Source: Mycogone perniciosa
Taxonomy: Eukaryota; Ascomycota; Sordariomycetes; Hypocreales; Hypocreaceae
Assembly (NCBI GenBank): GCA_025331125.1
Contig: JAOALB010000001.1
Span: forward strand, 992,001 to 1,056,000
Direction: 5' to 3'
Length of the DNA stretch: 64,000 nucleotides
The first letter of the stretch is position 1. The number at the start of each line of letters is the position of its first letter. Made by a program: the position numbers and the translations under genes. Under the pieces are notes generated by a model. It was given only the letters and a program-made list of their open reading frames with translations, was not told where the DNA came from and searched no databases. This document shows, piece after piece, positions 12,477-24,851 of the stretch.

Positions 12477-12716
12477 TCAGATGCCGCAGTCTTCAAAGTC
12501 GCGGACCATGACGGCGACCTGTGCGCGCTTGGCTGCCTCGGCAAGAAGAGTGAAGTCCTTAAGGAAAGGCTCGGTAGACGGCGTCTTGACCTGAATAGGG
12601 GCCGGGGCCACAATGGCTGCCGAGTTGCCGGATGATGGCCGGGCTGACGAGGCCGCAGATGAGGAGGTGAATGAGGATGAGGAGGTGAATGAGGATGAGG
12701 AGGAGGGAGCGTCCAT
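12477..12716 (-). CDS. Small Ser-rich hypothetical protein with a charged C-terminal helix
   Basis: A 79-residue frame starts at an ATG in the favourable context CACAATGG. The first 30 residues are mostly Ser, Ala and Thr. The last 35 residues form a likely amphipathic helix (FLKDFTLLAEAAKRAQVAV) ending RDFEDCGI. The contrast between a low-complexity head and an ordered, charged tail is what I would expect of a real small fungal protein, and the tail resembles conserved small proteins I have seen in Eurotiales, but I cannot name a family. No signal peptide or membrane segment is seen. A long leader rich in TACTCCGTA motifs and microsatellites lies upstream. Confidence 0.55.
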   Translation of the reverse strand: MDAPSSSSSFTSSSSFTSSSAASSARPSSGNSAAIVAPAPIQVKTPSTEPFLKDFTLLAEAAKRAQVAVMVRDFEDCGI

Positions 12717-14621
12717 TGTGAATTTCTTTAAGCCGTGTAAATGAAATGTCGTATTAGAAGGCGACGGTTCCGGTAATCCGGTAATGGTCTCTTATCGATC
12801 CGTATCGAATCGAGGGATGAGGTGGTTGAAGACTGACTCCTAGCCTGTCGTAGCAGTGAGGGGAAAGCCCTGGAGGATGAGGATGGTGGTGACAACGACG
12901 ACGACGCTATCTTGAGGCCTGTGAAAGAGGCGCCCTTGTAATTTAAAGCAATCCCGTGAAAACGAACGATCCTTTCCGGCGATGAAGTCTTGAGTTGGAG
13001 GCGGCAGCCGAACTAGTAGAGTAGCGCAGGATTGACAGAGAGTGGGGGTGTGTTGGTTGGCCTATTTCTTCCAAGGTTGATGATGATGGTGATGGTGATG
13101 GTGATGGAATTCGTTCCGATTTTCCGTCTAGTATATATATTTACCCATATATATTCAGGCTGATCCTATAGACATAGACATAGACACAGTACGCGCCGGC
13201 TGGAATATATGCCGAGATGGACGGAGTATGTGTGTGAGAGGGAACACGGACGCTAGAGACGGGTATGCCTCGGTATTTTCCCCTTTGCTGTTTGCTCCAG
13301 TCGAAATTTTGTGTCTTTAGCCGTGTCTGTTCTGCGGGGGCTGGTGGTTTCACAAGATTTGCCTCGTGCTTGATAGGACGTGTGCGTGTGCGTATGTGTG
13401 TGGTGCAGGTCTGGTGAGAGTGGTAGTAGTGGTAATATATAATGGATATGGATGGGGGGAGGAAATGAAAGATGGAGCGAGAAGAGGAGAAATATTCATT
13501 AAACTCGAGAGTGTGGAGACAGGAAAAAGACGGAAGAGAGGGAATAAAAACACAACGAACAGAACAAATGGAGTAATAATAACATTAAATATCAGATAGC
13601 CTACGGAGTAGTATTATGGGGAATCTTTTACTGATGCTCCATAACATCAAAATGATTGGCACCAGCATAGCATCCAATGGTGCCAACAACCAAAAGGCAG
13701 CAGAACGGATTAGTACTCCGTATCTACATACTTTGTACTTCGTACTTCGTAGTTTGTCCAGAACCTCACAAACCCTGCGTCGGCCTCTGAACAGGGTTCT
13801 CCCACGCATAAAATTTAGCTTCTGGGGCACGAACTGGCTCTTGACTAGCCGGGCGGCCAAACAGCAGATAGAAGAGGCATAGAGCGATTCACATGCCCAA
13901 AGCGGCCCACCTCCGCCAAAACCCTCACTGCCCACACGGCGTAATAGAAGCAATAGATGAGTTACAGAAGATGTTCTGGCGATACCACCTTCTCCTCACA
14001 CGGCCAGCTAAGGAGAGGGACGAGGAGCTCTTCCGGGGGGGCGAACCGGGAGGGAACTATTCATCAAGACAAGGAAGGTGTCATTCTTGATGGCGATGCA
14101 AAGCATTTCTGCGAAAGATGGCGACACAAACATCTGATACTTGCGTCTCCCATGTGGTATTTCCTTACCATTCGGGATATTCTGTAACGTAACCTACCAA
14201 TATCCCCTCTCCTGTACTTCGTGTACGTGAGCTAGCAACGGCAATTCAATACCGGCAAATACCGGATATGACGAACTATAGTGGTTCCACGCACAGCGTC
14301 TCAAAGAGCCTACTCGTACGAGTACAAAGTATTGCTACTCCGTACTTCGTACAGTAGTAATATTCCCGTCTCCTGTGGAGGTGGTCAAACAGTGACGTAG
14401 CCGGAATTTTAACTCCCCGGACCTCCGCGACATGAAAAAAAAGTGTGCACCCCACACCATCCCGAGCCTCTGCCGACTACACGCATGCACTCCGGGCTCC
14501 GGGGGTTCGCCTTTTTCCCAAGCAAAAGCCCCGGCCTGCGGACCCTCTCCCTTCCCTTCCCTCCCCCTCCCCTCCGCTCCGCTCCCCCGAACGATATACG
14601 AGACGATACATACAGACCGCA
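12717..14621. other. Intergenic, divergent promoters of the small gene and the metaxin-like gene
   Basis: No gene is supported. The DNA holds a GATGGT microsatellite (13078-13107), TACTCCGTA-type motifs near 13602, 13711, 14313 and 14336, and a CT-rich stretch directly before 14622. Frames at 13585-13953 and 13893-14187 have no recognisable protein features. Confidence 0.55.
13078..13107. repeat. GATGGT/GAT microsatellite
   Basis: A run of GAT followed by repeated GGTGAT units in the upstream region of the small gene at 12477. Confidence 0.85.
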
Positions 14622-15567
14622 ATGGCTGCCGAGCCGCCGCGCTCCGGCTGGTTCGCCGTCCCCGCCCCCGTTCGCGAGCTCTTCAAGCTCTTCCCGCTCA
14701 CCACCTTACCCGCCGAACCACTCCCCGCGCGAGCCCCGGACCGAACTCGCCCGCAGCCGCAGCTCTATGTCTTTGCTAGTGACGAGGACGCCCGTAATGG
14801 CAGACCGAGCTTCAATCCGGCATGTTTGAAGTGGCAGACGTTCTTGCGAATCGCCGGCGTCGATGTCGACTTCGTGCCGTCGAATAACCATGCCTCGCCC
14901 TCCGGAGCACTGCCTTTCTTACTACCGCCGTCGTCGGCATCTCCTCCGCCGCCTTTAACAGGTGACAAGATCGGACGCTTCGCCAGGGACAATTGCTCCA
15001 TCGACATCCCTGTACTCTCCGACTCTCCCTCCCGAGCAGAGGCATACTCATCTCTGCTAACACAGAACATCCGTCCCGCCTGGGTTCGTCAACTCCCTCC
15101 CCTCACGTCAATATAAACCCCTCCGCCTGCTAACACACGAACAACAGTTATACACACTCTACCTCCTCCCCGCCAACCTCCCCCTCCTCACAACTCTCTA
15201 CCTCCCACCCTCACCTATCCTCCGCCTCCCCCTGCTGCACACCCTCCGCACCGCCGCCTCGGCCGAGATCCTCAAAACCACCCACCGGACCCTCATATCC
15301 CCCCCACAGCTCCTCTCCGACTTCGTCGCCGCCCTGCGCGCTCTATCGTCTCTCCTAGGCGACAGCGAGTGGTTCTTCGGGCTTCCCTCCCCGGCCTTGT
15401 TCGACGCAGAGGTGTTTGCTTATACGCATCTTATCCTTGATTCGCAAGTCATGCATTGGAAGGACGAGACGCTGGCAAAGGCACTTCTTCAGTTTGATAA
15501 TTTGGTTGAGCATAGAGAGCGGTTGTATCGACGGTGCTGGCCTGGAGAGCAGCAGAAACGGCAATGA
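14622..15567 (+). CDS. Metaxin/SAM35-like mitochondrial outer-membrane import protein
   Basis: Two exons, 14622-15083 and 15148-15567, encode 293 residues. The 64-bp intron has a GCTAAC branch site and ends ACAACAG, phase 0. The start ATG sits in the context CGCAATGG. Residues about 45-150 resemble the N-terminal thioredoxin/GST-like domain of metaxins and Tom37-type proteins: LYVFASDED, then ACLKWQTFLRIAGVDVDFVP and a LPFLLPP turn. The second exon is all-helical, as in a GST C-terminal domain, with SEWFFGLPSPALFDAEVFAYTH-type wording typical of metaxin. These proteins are cytosolic-side subunits of the sorting and assembly machinery for outer-membrane beta-barrels. Whether this is the Sam35 or Sam37 partner is not decided by the sequence. 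Confidence 0.75.
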
Positions 15568-16195
15568 AAGCGAGAAGAAGATGAAGCATCTGAGAGACGG
15601 TGATGAAGGGGGAGGCGAGGCTCTCGCTGTATGATGAGACCACTTTGCCATTTGTACTATTTGTACTATTTGCACTATACCCAACTATAGAGAAGGCTCG
15701 GCATAGAAAAAATGATTTACCCAGTCAGGCTAAATTTTACAACTTGAACATGCACAGAAATCTATCCTGTGGATAGTAAATTGGTTGATGGTCTTTCTTC
15801 AATATTCTACTATCAAAGCCATACGATATCCCGACTTGGCCAAGGAGGCTTACGCTTACCATCAATACTGTTCGTTGCTTCGCTGACTTTGTTCCACCCT
15901 TCCCCCTACCACTGAGAGTAGCATCGTTCTGGTTCATACAAATCTGCCCCCGTCATTAGGCCACCCTTGGTGGCCTCTTATTCAAACACATGAAGCCCAA
16001 AATCCCCAGTCCGTTCCCCTTCCCCCTTCTAAACTCCCTTGAAACGAGAGACAAAGAGATAAGCAATCTTGCCAGCGCCAAAACACCGAGATGTGAAACC
16101 CATGATAAAATGGAGAAGAGAGTGGTCATGCTGGGGGAAAGAAGCAAAGGAATACAGCAGACGCCTGATCGTGAATGAATGTAAAATTTCCGTCA
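15568..16195. other. Intergenic, 3' ends of convergent genes
   Basis: Nothing recognised beyond the expected 3' untranslated regions of the metaxin-like gene (+) and the Vid30-like gene (-). Confidence 0.55.
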
Positions 16196-18541
16196 TTACA
16201 TCTCTGGGAATTGTTGGATGCTGCCAACCACATCTTGGAGCGAAACAAAGGCACCGGCACCGCCATCTTGCCGGAGATCCTCGAGGAGCACACTGGTTTG
16301 TGCAAACAGTTTTTCTAACGACGCCCGCGAGGATTTGCCAAGTGATGCTGCTACCGTGTTAGGTCTGGTCTGGGGGGAAAAGGGTTGAAGGGAAATACTA
16401 ACATAGTATAGCCGAGTTGAGCTCCTCGGCGACAGTCACACGCCCCTTTCTGTCCAGCAAGTGGCTCACCTGCGGCTCCTTAAGCGGATTTCGGTATGCC
16501 ACCAGAGCCCAGATTTCATTCAGGGCCTTTCCAATCTCCTTTCGCGGGTCATTGGCATACTCAGCCTGCAAAGACTGACCGTATTCCAACATGCTTCCCT
16601 CCAGCTCCATGAGTTCTGTCTGGTGTTCTCCGCCGTCCGTGTCCATGTCATCTCCCCAGGTAAGATTCTCACTGCCATGAAGATCCAAGTCCATATCTTG
16701 AGAGCCATGTCCATTACTCCTCTTGGTCTCATTACTCATATTGAGTTGAGCAGCCTTCCGGACCATCTCAATGAACTTGCGACACCGTAGTTTGAAGTGC
16801 ACTTGTTCGTTGTCCTGAAGGACTTGGGGGTAGTATACGTTGGTGTACTTAAGCGCTCGGTCTATATCCCCTTCCAATATCGCTCGGCGAATACCTGGTA
16901 GCCTTGTTAGATATCAAGATATTCGGGGCATAGTGGAGCAACCTACGTTGTCTGTTATTAGCATCTTCGTCGTCCTTGATGTTGATGCCGGCGACTGTCA
17001 CGTTGGGATTCATGTTTAGAGCTTCCTTCTGAAGTTTCATATCCTCCGCAAAGGCGCGTGCCGTCTCCACATAACCATCGTGTTGCAAAAATTGCAAGAC
17101 CAAAGTTTGGATGAGGTCGGTCTCGCTCATACCCGGCTCCAGTCGGGATGTATCTGTGATTTCAATTTCCCTTTGGACCCTTTCTCGTTCATCCTGATAA
17201 AACTTGTCAGCACCACTCCTAAGAGTCACGGCGATTGTTTTGAATACGTACATTCATCATGTCATCAATGTTGAAAACAAAAGGTGCTTGTCCAAAGTTG
17301 ATCAACACCTCCTCGCCGAGCTTTTTAAGACTAACTGAAGGGTATAGCTTCACTCTGGCGACATCATGAAAGGCAGTACCTTTAAAATATTGTCAGTGTC
17401 TCATACATTAAGACGTCAGATTCCACACTCACCAATTCTCTTGCCGTTTCGAGTGAAAAACACATTGCGATCTCGGAAGTTGACACCACAGCCGACGACG
17501 TCGCCATTGTTGAACGTCGTTCCGTAAGGTCGTCCTATGTTCTGCCCAGCGAAACACCGGCCGTCATCGCCATGGTAACCCCAAGACTCCGGCTCCCAGC
17601 CAACGGGTCTCGCTAATGATGCTGCTTTGGTTGAAAATCCAACGGCAATAGTAGTGCTGATTCTACTGTCAGTCTAGCCTAGGTGCAAATGATTGGGCCA
17701 ATACATACTCGTCTCGTTTCGCTGAAAGTATGTGTACTTCGTAATAGTATATGCCGCATTGAGGGGGGATGAAGTGGTCTGCTCGAATGGCGCTTGTTTC
17801 TTGGTCACGCTCCTGGTTGCTCCGAGGCCCGGAGTATCTGAGACCAAGCCCATCTGGCAGAACATCAAGCGCACCCCACATATCATCCTTGTTCCAGCGC
17901 GTCGGGAGAGGAGCCAAGATATCCTCTTCCTCGAAAGGAGGGGGCCTTTCCATGACGGTATGTCGCATGCCTCGATGTGAGCCAGGTGGCAGTGGTACTG
18001 GATTGAGTCCAGAGGTGCCAATGTCGGGGCCATTTCCCTTGGTCCTTTTGGCATCCTTGTGCGCCTGAATCTTCGCCTTGTGGGCCTCCTCCAATCTTTG
18101 AACGTATGTCGACCCTTGCAGATAGGATGGCACGAAGAACCTCTCTTCTATACCGTCGGCTCCGGTGTCCGCGTCATCCGCCGTCACAAACATGTCGAAT
18201 GCTCGAGAGAAGGACGGCAAACTACCAACCTGTCTCCAAACGCCGGCCATATCGCTGTGAGGAGGGTTGTCCATACTGAAAGCAGTACCAGCCGGCGCAG
18301 GGCCAGGTTGCAGTCTCGGATCGAGGAGCAGAGCGCCGCTGGCGTCTAAGACCGAGGTTCGAGCGGGATGCGTGTAGAAAGTGTGTATCCCCCTCTCGCT
18401 GGCGGGGAGAAGGGAAGCGGAAACGGAAACGGAAGCGTGTCCGGCGGATGAGAATCGGCGTGGCGGGTATTCGGAGGAAGATTCAGCAGACGAGTCGGAG
18501 TCTGTGAGACCAGATGAGCCATACTGATCTGGACTGGACAT
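16196..18541 (-). CDS. vid30: RanBPM/Vid30 (Gid1)-like protein: SPRY, LisH, CTLH, CRA
   Basis: Six exons (18541-17709, 17662-17433, 17379-17252, 17193-16947, 16894-16403, 16350-16196) join in frame to 694 residues; the five introns are 46-58 bp with consensus ends. The start is the ATG at 18541 with MSSPDQYGSS. Residues 1-250 are Ser/Pro-rich. A SPRY domain covers about 260-395, including the exon 2 block WGYHGDDGRCFAGQNIG and FFTRNGKRIGTAF. LisH follows at about 415-447 (LIQTLVLQFLQHDGYVETA), CTLH at about 475-530 (RRAILEGDIDRALKYTNVYY) and CRA at the C terminus. This order is that of the GID/CTLH ubiquitin-ligase scaffold Gid1/Vid30, which in yeast directs degradation of gluconeogenic enzymes. 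The family assignment is firm; the substrates here are unknown. Confidence 0.9.
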
Positions 18542-20153
18542 ACTGCGAAGAAGGGGGAAGGCAGAGCAAAAAAGATAAAGGGTATATAGAGGGGAGGGGG
18601 AGAAGGGGAGGGGATTCGTGCCTGGCAAGCGAGTCGCTGCTGAAGCTTTCCAGCCAGCCTCAGTCAACACACCAACCAACTCGTCCCAGGTCCAGGCTCC
18701 GCTGCAACTCCCGAGTCGAGGCCGGCTTGAAACAGCGGATGGCTCAGGAATGGGAGGGTTTCGAAAGCGGTAGATGAGAGGAACTGCCGGTAGCGATACT
18801 TGGGGGAGGTTCTCACAGTCGCTCGGCTGCCAGGTTGGTGGTCAGGTCAAAGCGGAGGAAAGCTGGCCACACACTCTCGCTCGTTTCAGTGCTTGCTTGC
18901 CTCTTCGCCTGCTGACGACAATGCTGCACACGCCTAGCAAATCCACTGGGCAAACAAGCTGGCAGGGTCGTTGATCATGTCCTGGGGCGCCTATTTGTCG
19001 TTCTGGTTGGCTGGAGGTGGAGAAGCGGATTGCAAGCGGCTGGTGGACTTGACCTCACTGCTCAAGACGTCGTTGCGGTGTCATGCACCCACTACCCACT
19101 ACCCACTATCCACTATAAATGCTGCTTATCGTGCGTGCAGTGGCTGATCTCAGCGAGTTTTAGCAGGCTCAGGCCAACAATCACGGGACCAAACAAAGCA
19201 ACCGCCTTGGAAATTCAATGACACGCACATGGCCCGAGGTTGAAATAGTACTCCTCCTTTGTTCAAGATTTCCATACTCCGTAATATCCTCAAGTCGATT
19301 CCTTTTCTCCCATCCACCCTTCCATCGTGTTATGCAGCCATTCGTCCAGCCCCCCTTGTCAATCCAATAGCCTATCCCAATGAGTCAAGGCGCCATCCGG
19401 CTCAATGACTAAGCGTCCGGACTCCAGTCCCTGGCACGCGATGCACTCGGAACCTCTCTTGACAGCCCCAATGCCCCGAGAGGAGACGAGAAAAGGCAAA
19501 ATATGCTCCTTGGGAGTCTAACCGAACCTTGAATATCACGCTAATGAGTCTACGACTTGGTCATTTCGGTAAAATGCCTCACTCCCAGCGCAGAACTGGG
19601 TTCGCATGTATAGGTGCGAAATCGTAGAATGGCGGCCTCACTGTGTAATAACCGAGAGATAATCCAAGTCATGGCCCAAAACAAATGATCTTATGTATGG
19701 GAGACGTACATCGGTGCTTCTCATTGTGCTTCATTTGTTGGGCGAGGCAAGTATCGAGACTGGGCAGTGGGGTGTCAGACTTCAATAGGTCGCAGTGAAT
19801 GAATGGGGTCCAAAGCAGAGAATGCAAGTCATAAACAAGTGACATTGTCCCATCCCAGTCTACCATAAACAACATACCCGTACTGTACATATAATTACGC
19901 CGACCTTGAAGCCCATACTCCCTGCTCCTTGCGGCCCTTTGAGGGCCAGCAGAACCGCCCAACCAACCAACGCCAACGACGTTCATATCGCTTTAATAAA
20001 AATAAACACAACATATTAACATGTCAGTCGAGTTTCCCCCCTTTGAGGTCCCGTCAAGGCGAAAGCCCGGTTCAATCATTGTTCCAGGCGTGATGGCACG
20101 AACCCCAATTATCCGTGCATGATCAAAGGGAAGAAAGAAAATCAGCAAAAGTG
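18542..20153. other. Intergenic, promoter of the Vid30-like gene and 3' side of ies4
   Basis: No gene is supported. A frame at 19669-19986 (-) has 105 codons and an ATG but no recognisable features. One TACTCCGTA copy occurs near 19275. Confidence 0.55.
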
Positions 20154-21081
20154 CTATGATGCAGCTGCAAGGGCTATGGGTGCAGGTGAGGAGGCATGGA
20201 TACTTGGCACGCTTTGCATTTCAACATCAGCGCCACTGTTGCTGTTGGTGACGCTATTGCCCTCGTTGCCATTCTCCTTGTTCTCCTTGTTGCTGCTCTC
20301 AGTTGAAGGTACGGCGGAGTCCTCGGCCCTGGACTCTGCGTTCATCTTTGGCGGAGCAGTCCACCGGGGAATTTCCCAGATAACACCAGTGAAGCTCTTG
20401 AGTTTGAAACCGCCCTTGTTCCACTTCCGGCAGGGCTTGCCAGAGCGATCGAGTGCACGAAGGCCTGCATTAATGGCACCCTGGTTTGCCTTGGGACCGA
20501 GTTTATGGGCGCCAGATGGCCGATTCACCGCGCTGCTATGGTCTATGGTGCCGTCCTCCCTGTAGAAGAAAGCAGGCGTTAGCAAACTGAATTAGGCTGA
20601 AGGGTAGGGGCTGTGATAATGACTGAAGCCTCGCCGATGAAAAATCTTGATGCCGAGGTAGGGGGCAAAAAACTTACAATCGCGGCTTCTTCTTGGGACC
20701 AGGCTTGCCCCTTGGCTTGGGGATGCCATCCACTGTGGTGTTGGCACTCGCAGCAGATCGCTTGACACCCTTCTTCTTTGCACCCTCGACAGGCGGCCCT
20801 ATTGACGACGGCGCAGGTGTACCTTCAGCCGCCGGCGTGGCAGCGTTCGAGTCGGATGCATTGTCGCCATTGAAGTTGGAGTTGGTTGGTGCAGCCGTGT
20901 TGGGCGTGTCCGGCGACTCCTTGGAGTCCAAGTTTTCCTTGGATTCCTTTGACTCCTGGGTTGGAGACGCGGGCGGGAAGACTTCGCGTAGCTGAGTGGG
21001 CGACACGTTGAGGGTGACGAGCAGGCTGGGCTTCGCACCAGATTTGCGTCGGCCATCAGCGGCTTTGGCGGAGGGCGCCAT
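20154..21081 (-). CDS. ies4: INO80 chromatin-remodelling complex subunit Ies4
   Basis: Two exons, 21081-20678 and 20559-20154, encode 269 residues. The 118-bp intron begins GTAAGT and ends CTACAG, phase 2. The N terminus carries the short conserved block KPSLLVTLNVSPTQLREVFPP, followed by a low-complexity Ser/Asn/Thr region, a basic stretch KPRGKPGPKKKPRL that could bind DNA or serve in nuclear import, and after the intron the conserved HKLGPKANQGAINAGLRALD and WNKGGFKLKSFTGVIWEIPRW blocks. This arrangement is that of fungal Ies4, a subunit of the nuclear INO80 complex acting in nucleosome remodelling and the DNA-damage checkpoint. The C-terminal 60 residues are disordered. Confidence 0.88.
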
Positions 21082-22560
21082 CGTGTCTGTCTGGCCAAAG
21101 AATTATTTGATAGCAGCAGGTGATGACAATGACGTTTGAAGGACAGTGATATCCCCTGCGTTTGGTGATGGCGCGGTGGTGGATGGTGATGGCAGTGCAC
21201 GAGGATACGGGAGGATGGAGATGGAGATGGAGGGTGATGATGAAGAGCAGAGTTGGAGGATGACGGGCGGCTGCGCGAGATTTTTGGTGCCTTGAACACG
21301 GCCCAGCGGCGAAGGGCTAATAAGGTTGGTGGTGATCCGGCTTGGTGGTCAGGGGGTCGGTCCTCTTTCTGTCTGGGGCGCCTTTTTCTGGCAGCTCAGC
21401 AGTTTGGCGGTGATGGTCTCATCTCATGTTGCAGTTGCACGCATTTACTTTGGGGGTTTGGGGGGGCAGAGGCGAGAGAGGAGAGAGGAGAGGAAGAGGG
21501 AGGCGGGCGGAGGGATTTTCATTTTCTGGGGTGTTGTCTCGTAAGGTTCGGGGCTTTGGTCTCATCCTCAATTTTGGGCCAGAGGGCGGCGCACAACAAA
21601 AAATCGGGCAGAGGTTTCTTGTTCGCAAGTATAGCAACAGTATAATAGTACTGTAGTAGTAGTAGTCGCTGGCGCAGATGGCCCAGCCAGCAGGACCGTG
21701 ACGGTGGACACTGGAAGATTTAGGAGCCGGGTCCTGGAGGGGCGCATGCCTCGAAGTGGACTAGCGCGGTATCGCAAGCCAACCAAAAACGGCCGTTTCG
21801 CATTATTTGAACCTCCGACCAGCCAATCAGCAGGCCCGGCCATAGATTGCATGCAGAGCGAGATTGATTGATCTGGCCTTAGTAAGCGGACGGGATTTGG
21901 GGAGCATGTACTCCGTAGTTTACGGAGTACGAAGTACCGTACCTCAGTTGCCAGGCTGCTCAGGTGCAGTGCAGTGCTGGAAGTTCCCGAGAACCACACT
22001 TCATACATATGGCGGTGCGGCCTGAAAAGTCAACATCCATTTGAATCGTCTCCTCCATCGCTATTTCAGGCAGCATTGCGCCTCACGCACTCCGTACAGC
22101 ACTCTATATAGTACTCCGTACTAGTATTACTACTCGTACTCCATCCTCATCGCTAGCCTGCTTATGAATTCCAATTCTGTGCATCACCGGGCCTCCCGGG
22201 AAATGCCCCTCACACAATCAAACGGACAGACAACACGAGGCAGGCAAACAGCCTAAACCATGACGAGTGTGCGGGCCCAAAGCAAAAGCAAAAGCAAATG
22301 TCACTTCTTTCATACAGCCTCCTCCAGCTGGACAATGCATGGAATTCGAATGACGCATAATAAAATATGCTCACATCACACCGAGACCTCAGGTTGTCAT
22401 CGCACCAGCTGGAATGTGTTGCTCCTCACAACCATCGACTTCGCCCGCCAAGTATATGATGCAGCCATCGTGCCCTCAGTAGAAGACGAACGTACGAAGT
22501 AGATACCATAGCAAAGCAAATCGATACAATACCCATTCTTCTTTTCACATCACTATAGCA
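21082..22560. other. Intergenic, divergent promoters of ies4 and the 22561 gene
   Basis: No gene is supported. The ies4 side has purine-rich runs (GGAGATG and GAGAGG repeats). TACTCCGTA motifs cluster at 21908-21930, where they form a perfect hairpin, and at about 22110-22140. Confidence 0.6.
21908..21930. repeat. Perfect hairpin built from two TACTCCGTA motifs
   Basis: Ten-base arms GTACTCCGTA and TACGGAGTAC are separated by the loop GTT. It is the most symmetrical of the dispersed motif copies and lies in the divergent promoter region. Confidence 0.85.
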
Positions 22561-23985
22561 ATGGTTCTCTTTGATCACCTTCCGCTTTACAGCCTCGCCC
22601 TCAGTCTGGCAAACCGAAATGGTGCAGACGCAGCTCACAAAAATGCAGCACTGCTTAACCACAGATCCGTCCCTGAAATCTCCACCAACATTGGTTATTT
22701 GCATCAGGCACTACAGGTCGCGCGAGCCGTAGCAGAAGAGCAGGATGGTACGGTTCAAGTCACAGGACAGGGCTTGCAGGACGTCCTCGATAAGATCAAA
22801 GCTCTGGAGGACCAGGTCAGCGCGATGCTGGCATCCAAGGCTTCCTCATCCCCTTCTTCTGTTCCCGAGACTTCTAAAGATATTCCCAACGAACTCGATG
22901 ATGGGGGTTGCTCTTCTCCCTTGTCTGGTCGTGCTACGGATGATGTGAGTGGTCACTTCCCCTTCCGTCGAAATGCTAACTGCATCGCTGGAGCAAGTAA
23001 CGCAGCACAGGGCCAGGACCAAACCCCGAGTGAGAATCAAGATCAGAGTAAGAACCAGAGTGAGAAGCCAGATCAAAGTGAGAAGCCAAGTCAGAGTGAG
23101 AAGTCAGACGTCGCCTCAGTGCCTAGCCATGAGGCAGGGAGCGAATCTCCTTTACCAGAGAGTCCGACTTCATCCACACTTACCAGCAGCGACAGCCCGA
23201 CTTCGAAGGATCATGTTTTGCCAATCATGGCCACGACGAGTAAGTGCATTCCGATAGGTTCGTGTCGTATTCTAGAATATTGTGGCTGATCAGTTGAATG
23301 CAAAGCGACCCATGGGGCTCCCAGCGTTTCTACCCTGTTTAAAGGGGTCTCCGTCGAGTCGGATACTTCGGACACAACCACAGCCGGTCCAGTTTCGTTG
23401 CCAGATCACACGAACTTGAGCTTCGTTGCAAGTGATCCAGTCACCACGTCAGATGCTCTAATAGACAGGTCAACTTCAACACTCATTTCAACACCAATTT
23501 CAACCCCTCCAAAATCAGCAGCACCTGTTTTCAATGAGAATTATACGACACTTACCTTCACATCGACCACCCGTCGCACCGAGACCGTTACCGGGATGCA
23601 GACGAAGATAATTTCATTAGCCCGACCAACCGGGTTCGTCAGGGTAAACATGTCTTCAGATGGAGTATCCAGAGACACAAATATTGACAGTACTCAGATG
23701 AATACGGATGAGCGAGCGCCGACGACCGGTATTGAAAGTGAGACATTGACGTTGCTTCCCTATTATGCCAACGCAACGTCTAGTGCAAGCCGCACTGCGT
23801 TAGCACTCGAAGAGACGGAGACGCAGCCTTCAAATTCCGTCCTCCCAGACTCAACTACGGAGGGCGCACAACTAGCGCTTCCTACTCTCTCGAAAAGAGA
23901 GTATCGATTATCCCTCCCAGCAGCTTCGAGTGGATTTATGACTGTCTCCACACCAAGATCGGCCAGGCCGAAGAGATACTATTGA
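22561..23985 (+). CDS. Low-complexity Ser/Thr-rich hypothetical protein
   Basis: The frame starts at an ATG in context AGCAATGG. A clear intron, 23240-23305 (66 bp, GTAAGT...AAAG), joins two frames, giving 452 residues. A second, in-frame intron is likely at 22945-23010 (66 bp, GTGAGT, GCTAAC branch site, CACAG end); removing it gives 430 residues. The N terminus has a mildly hydrophobic stretch (residues 7-16) that could be a weak signal peptide. Residues about 65-95 look helical. The rest is rich in Ser, Thr, Pro and Glu, with QSEK-type short repeats at about residues 160-180 and dibasic KR sites near the end. I do not recognise a family. A secreted or cell-surface role is only a guess. Confidence 0.6.
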
Positions 23986-24383
23986 GGGAATTTAAAGAAA
24001 GGGAGATCACCTGTGGGATTAGAATGTCCGCCCCCAGATTGGCCATCGCTGCTGTGTTCTTACTATTTATCTGTTATTTTCATGGGTTCGGAGTTAGGAT
24101 TACGACTAGGGATGCCTACTAGGTTCATCTTGGCATGGGGGAAATGTGGAGTAGCTCATTATTCTTGCCCGGGATTAAGTTGGGGATCAACGAATTACGA
24201 TACAATTATTACACAAAAAAGGCTTCTCCAACAATACGATGCAGGACAAGCGTCAGTCAGACGCCCGGACGGGGGCGGGTGTTCGGACGGAGCCGGTCCA
24301 CTTTTTTCGATACCTCTGTTTTGTACTGTGGGATCGACTGATAAGAGGTACCATGCACCCTGGCCGGCTCCGACTTCGCCGTG

Positions 24384-24404
24384 TGGCCGGAATCATTCCG
24401 GCCA
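24384..24404. promoter_or_regulatory. Palindrome, CGG-N7-CCG, candidate Zn2Cys6 factor site
   Basis: A perfect inverted repeat with arms TGGCCGGAAT and ATTCCGGCCA around one central base. The inner CGG and CCG are seven bases apart. It lies about 680 bp upstream of the dioxygenase start. Fungal zinc-cluster regulators bind such inverted CGG triplets. Confidence 0.6.
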
Positions 24405-24851
24405 ATGGTCCAGTTAAAATGGCCGGTCAGTATCGGCATGGGTGGAGCCCGCCTGATAACCACCGGCCCCTCCCACACACAAATACGACGGGCAAAGGCG
24501 GCACAGCAACACCAAAGTATAAGTTCGCGAAGTGATATCACGTCGTACAAAGTGTAAACGTGATGTCAGTGTCATATAGAAGCGTGGTGCAATTTTTTCG
24601 GAATTTCTCGACACTTGAAAACTCCATGTGTACGAAGTCCGCTTGCTATCAACGTCGCAGCGGCCGATAGGAGCTTCGCCGCGTCGTGTGATCCGTGCTG
24701 TTGTGTAACAGACACCTCAGAGATAGGGAATTGTTCGGATTTCTCTTACGTGTCTGTGTGCGTTAGTCGGAGGAGACCTTCCCCTAGGAGAGGAAAAGGA
24801 GGGTCTCGACCGCTGGTGTCGCCGTGCCATCGTGACCTCATCCCCACCCGT

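Noticed and set aside
19669..19986. 105-codon ATG frame on the minus strand
   Set aside because: No family features, odd composition, and it lies in the presumed 3' region of ies4. Chance frame.
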